Shown one piece after another: positions 62,475 to 64,000 of a stretch of 64,000 nt of DNA. The stretch is taken from positions 248,001-312,000 of the forward strand of contig NZ_SLZG01000005.1 in the NCBI RefSeq assembly GCF_004341625.1, in the 5' to 3' direction. This DNA is from Rhizobium sp. BK376 (GTDB lineage Bacteria > Pseudomonadota > Alphaproteobacteria > Rhizobiales > Rhizobiaceae). Under the pieces are notes generated by a model. The model had not been told where the DNA came from, searched no databases, and saw nothing but the letters and a program-made list of their open reading frames with translations. Each line of letters opens with the position of its first letter. Position 1 is the stretch's first letter. The position numbers and the translations under genes are program-made.

Positions 62475-63725
62475 ATGAAACTGACATCGATCGCAGGGCT
62501 GCTGACCGCAGCGACAATCGCCTGGGGTGTTTCGGCGCCCCTTACCTACGCGACTGACATCTCTTTCTGGACATGGCGCCAGGAAGACAAGGCTGCTTAC
62601 AACGAGCTGTTTTCCGATTTCACAAAGGAAAATCCGGACATCCACGTGAAGTTCGAATCCTTCCCGGACGAGAATTATCCGACGATCGTCTCCACTGCGC
62701 TTGCGGGCGGCAAGGGCGGCGACGTCATTCACACCCACGCTTATGGCTGGCTGGAGCAATTCGTAAAATCCGGCTACTTCGTCAAGCAAGACAGCTCGAA
62801 CATGCCCTCGCTCGCCAATATGTCGGCCGACGCGTTGCTTGCCGGCACCTACCGTGGCGACGGCCAGGTTTATTCTCTCCCCTTCGCATCTCAGACCCTC
62901 GGCCTGTTCATCAACAAGGACGTTTTCCAGAAGGCCGGCCTGACGCCGCCGACCACCTGGGATGAGTTCATCACCGTATCCAAGGCGCTGAAGGAAAAGG
63001 GCATCACTCCGCTGGCAAACGGCCTCGGCACCAGCTGGTTCAACGAAATGTTCGTCGCCGCTTTCACCGGCCCGTTCCTCGGACAGGATTTCGTCTCGGA
63101 TCTGAAGACCGGCAAGGCAACCTTCAAGGACCCGCGCTATATCGCGGCGCTCAACAAACTGCTTGAGCTGCGCGACTACATGCCGACCGGCTTCGAAGGC
63201 GTTGATTACGATACCGCGGGTCAGCTTTTCGTCAGCGGGCGCGCGGCCATGCTTGCCGGCGGCAGCTTCGACATCGCCACCTACAAGAGCCAGAATCCGC
63301 AGCTCGACATGGATTTTGTCGCCCCGCCAGCCGCCAAGGCCGGTGATATTCCGCAGGCGACGAAGTTCTTCGATGGTGGCTACGCCGTAAATGCCGCCTC
63401 ACCGAACAAGGAAGCTGCCCTGAAATTGGTGGCCTGGATGGGTACCAAGGAATTCGGCGACAAGTTCACCGCTCTTCTCGGGAATATCTCGCCGATCAAG
63501 GGCGTCGAAGTGAAGGACCCGCTGCTTGCCGAGGTTGCCAAGCTCAACGAGACGGCCATGCCGCATATCAACGTGGTCTACTTCCGTTTCGAAAAGCCGA
63601 CCGGTTCCGAGTTGCTGCAGACCGACATTACGAAGATGATGAGTGGATCGATTACGCCGGACCAGCTCGGCGCCGACCTCACCAACGGTCTCGCCAAGTG
63701 GTACAAGCCTTTCCAGGGGAAGTAA
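62475..63725 (+). CDS. Sugar ABC transporter substrate-binding protein (416 aa)
   Basis: This family 1 carbohydrate-binding protein has a signal peptide (LTSIAGLLTAATIAWGVSAPLTYA). A mature start DISFWTWRQEDKAAYNELFSDF and typical TPPTTWDEFITVSKALKEKGI follow, with a C-terminal SGSITPDQLGADLTNGLAKWYKP. Ribosome-binding site AAAGGGGAG precedes ATG 62475. Divergent from the hexosamine-kinase operon, it probably captures an aminosugar or its oligomer in the periplasm. Confidence 0.92.
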   Translation: MKLTSIAGLLTAATIAWGVSAPLTYATDISFWTWRQEDKAAYNELFSDFTKENPDIHVKFESFPDENYPTIVSTALAGGKGGDVIHTHAYGWLEQFVKSGYFVKQDSSNMPSLANMSADALLAGTYRGDGQVYSLPFASQTLGLFINKDVFQKAGLTPPTTWDEFITVSKALKEKGITPLANGLGTSWFNEMFVAAFTGPFLGQDFVSDLKTGKATFKDPRYIAALNKLLELRDYMPTGFEGVDYDTAGQLFVSGRAAMLAGGSFDIATYKSQNPQLDMDFVAPPAAKAGDIPQATKFFDGGYAVNAASPNKEAALKLVAWMGTKEFGDKFTALLGNISPIKGVEVKDPLLAEVAKLNETAMPHINVVYFRFEKPTGSELLQTDITKMMSGSITPDQLGADLTNGLAKWYKPFQGK

Positions 63726-63726
63726 G

Positions 63727-64000
63727 ATGAGCAACGACCGCCGCCGCTCCAGATCCTTTTGGCCGCGGCGCCGGTCGTTGTGGATTCTCTTCCTGCTGCT
63801 GCCGGCCCTGACCGTCATGACGCTCTTTGTCGTATGGCCGCTCTTGTCGGCCCTGCGCTTCGCGTTCTACGACTTCAATGGTCTGTTGCCGTCGCATTTC
63901 ATCGGTCTCGAAAACTTCCGAAAGGTGCTGTTCGAAGAGCCCTATAGCGGTTGGACCTACAATGCCTTCTGGCATAACGTCATCGTTTTCGTCTCGCTGA
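63727..64000 (+). CDS. Sugar ABC transporter permease, truncated by window end
   Basis: The first 91 residues of a MalF/UgpA-type permease are visible: a basic start (MSNDRRRSRSFWPRRRS), the first membrane helix LWILFLLLPALTVMTLFVVWPLL and FYDFNGLLPSHFIGLENFRKVL. It follows the binding-protein gene after one base and continues beyond 64000. Confidence 0.88.
   Translation, partial: MSNDRRRSRSFWPRRRSLWILFLLLPALTVMTLFVVWPLLSALRFAFYDFNGLLPSHFIGLENFRKVLFEEPYSGWTYNAFWHNVIVFVSL

Overview
The window is GC-rich (about 60 percent by eye), densely coding DNA and almost certainly comes from a Rhizobiaceae-type alphaproteobacterium. The signs are a RopA/Omp2b-like porin, many ABC importers for sugars and polyamine-like solutes, FixJ-type response regulators, a cyclase-TPR protein and rhizobial-style small ORFs. 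Most genes are catabolic and each block has its own regulator, as on a large rhizobial replicon. I saw no replication genes, rRNA, tRNA, CRISPR array or intact transposon.

Layout. 1-1.6 kb: an ArsR-type repressor with an AHSA1/SRPBCC partner and a GFA-type zinc protein, closed by a strong terminator. 1.7-5.6 kb (minus): a TPR protein that is a partial copy of the next gene, a class III cyclase-TPR protein, and an ATP-grasp D-Ala-D-Ala ligase-like protein. 6.0-7.6 kb: a cytochrome P450-like protein with a Tat signal. 8.45-9.9 kb: a membrane-protein gene broken by several frameshifts.

10.2-25.9 kb: two catabolic blocks around a transporter block. The minus-strand operon AKR-lactonase-DUF1349-FucU and the divergent pair UxaA-type dehydratase / DHDPS-type aldolase (with AroE-like, DegT-like and ALDH genes) match the non-phosphorylating L-fucose/6-deoxysugar route known from Campylobacter and Veillonella, plus two unexplained genes. 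Between them are a class IV aminotransferase, a PotDABC-like importer, an XRE-cupin regulator and a GntR regulator with two winged-helix domains. A frameshifted D-amino-acid dehydrogenase gene follows.

29.1-36.4 kb: a LacI regulator behind a double operator, then a sugar ABC importer (its binding-protein gene is broken by an internal deletion) with a 703-residue ADP-ribosylglycohydrolase-family enzyme. 36.4-43.2 kb: an MscS channel, then an APC permease divergent from a protein with two DUF1989-like modules fused to a GcvT domain. 43.2-48.9 kb (minus): a MASE1/six-PAS histidine kinase with three response regulators.

49.3-54.8 kb: small stress or detoxification genes (Tat hydrolase, P-loop kinase, NmrA-like, AhpD-like, esterase, MarR, Rrf2), mostly separated by hairpin terminators. 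55.5-59.1 kb: a porin, then a class III aminotransferase and APH-like kinase pair of the hydroxylysine kinase/phospholyase type. 59.2-64 kb: a ROK regulator, a SIS-domain isomerase, an N-acetylhexosamine kinase-like protein and the start of a sugar ABC importer, i.e. an amino-sugar utilisation module cut by the window end.

Starts were chosen from visible Shine-Dalgarno sequences and family N-termini. Functions come from motif recognition only; no database search was run.
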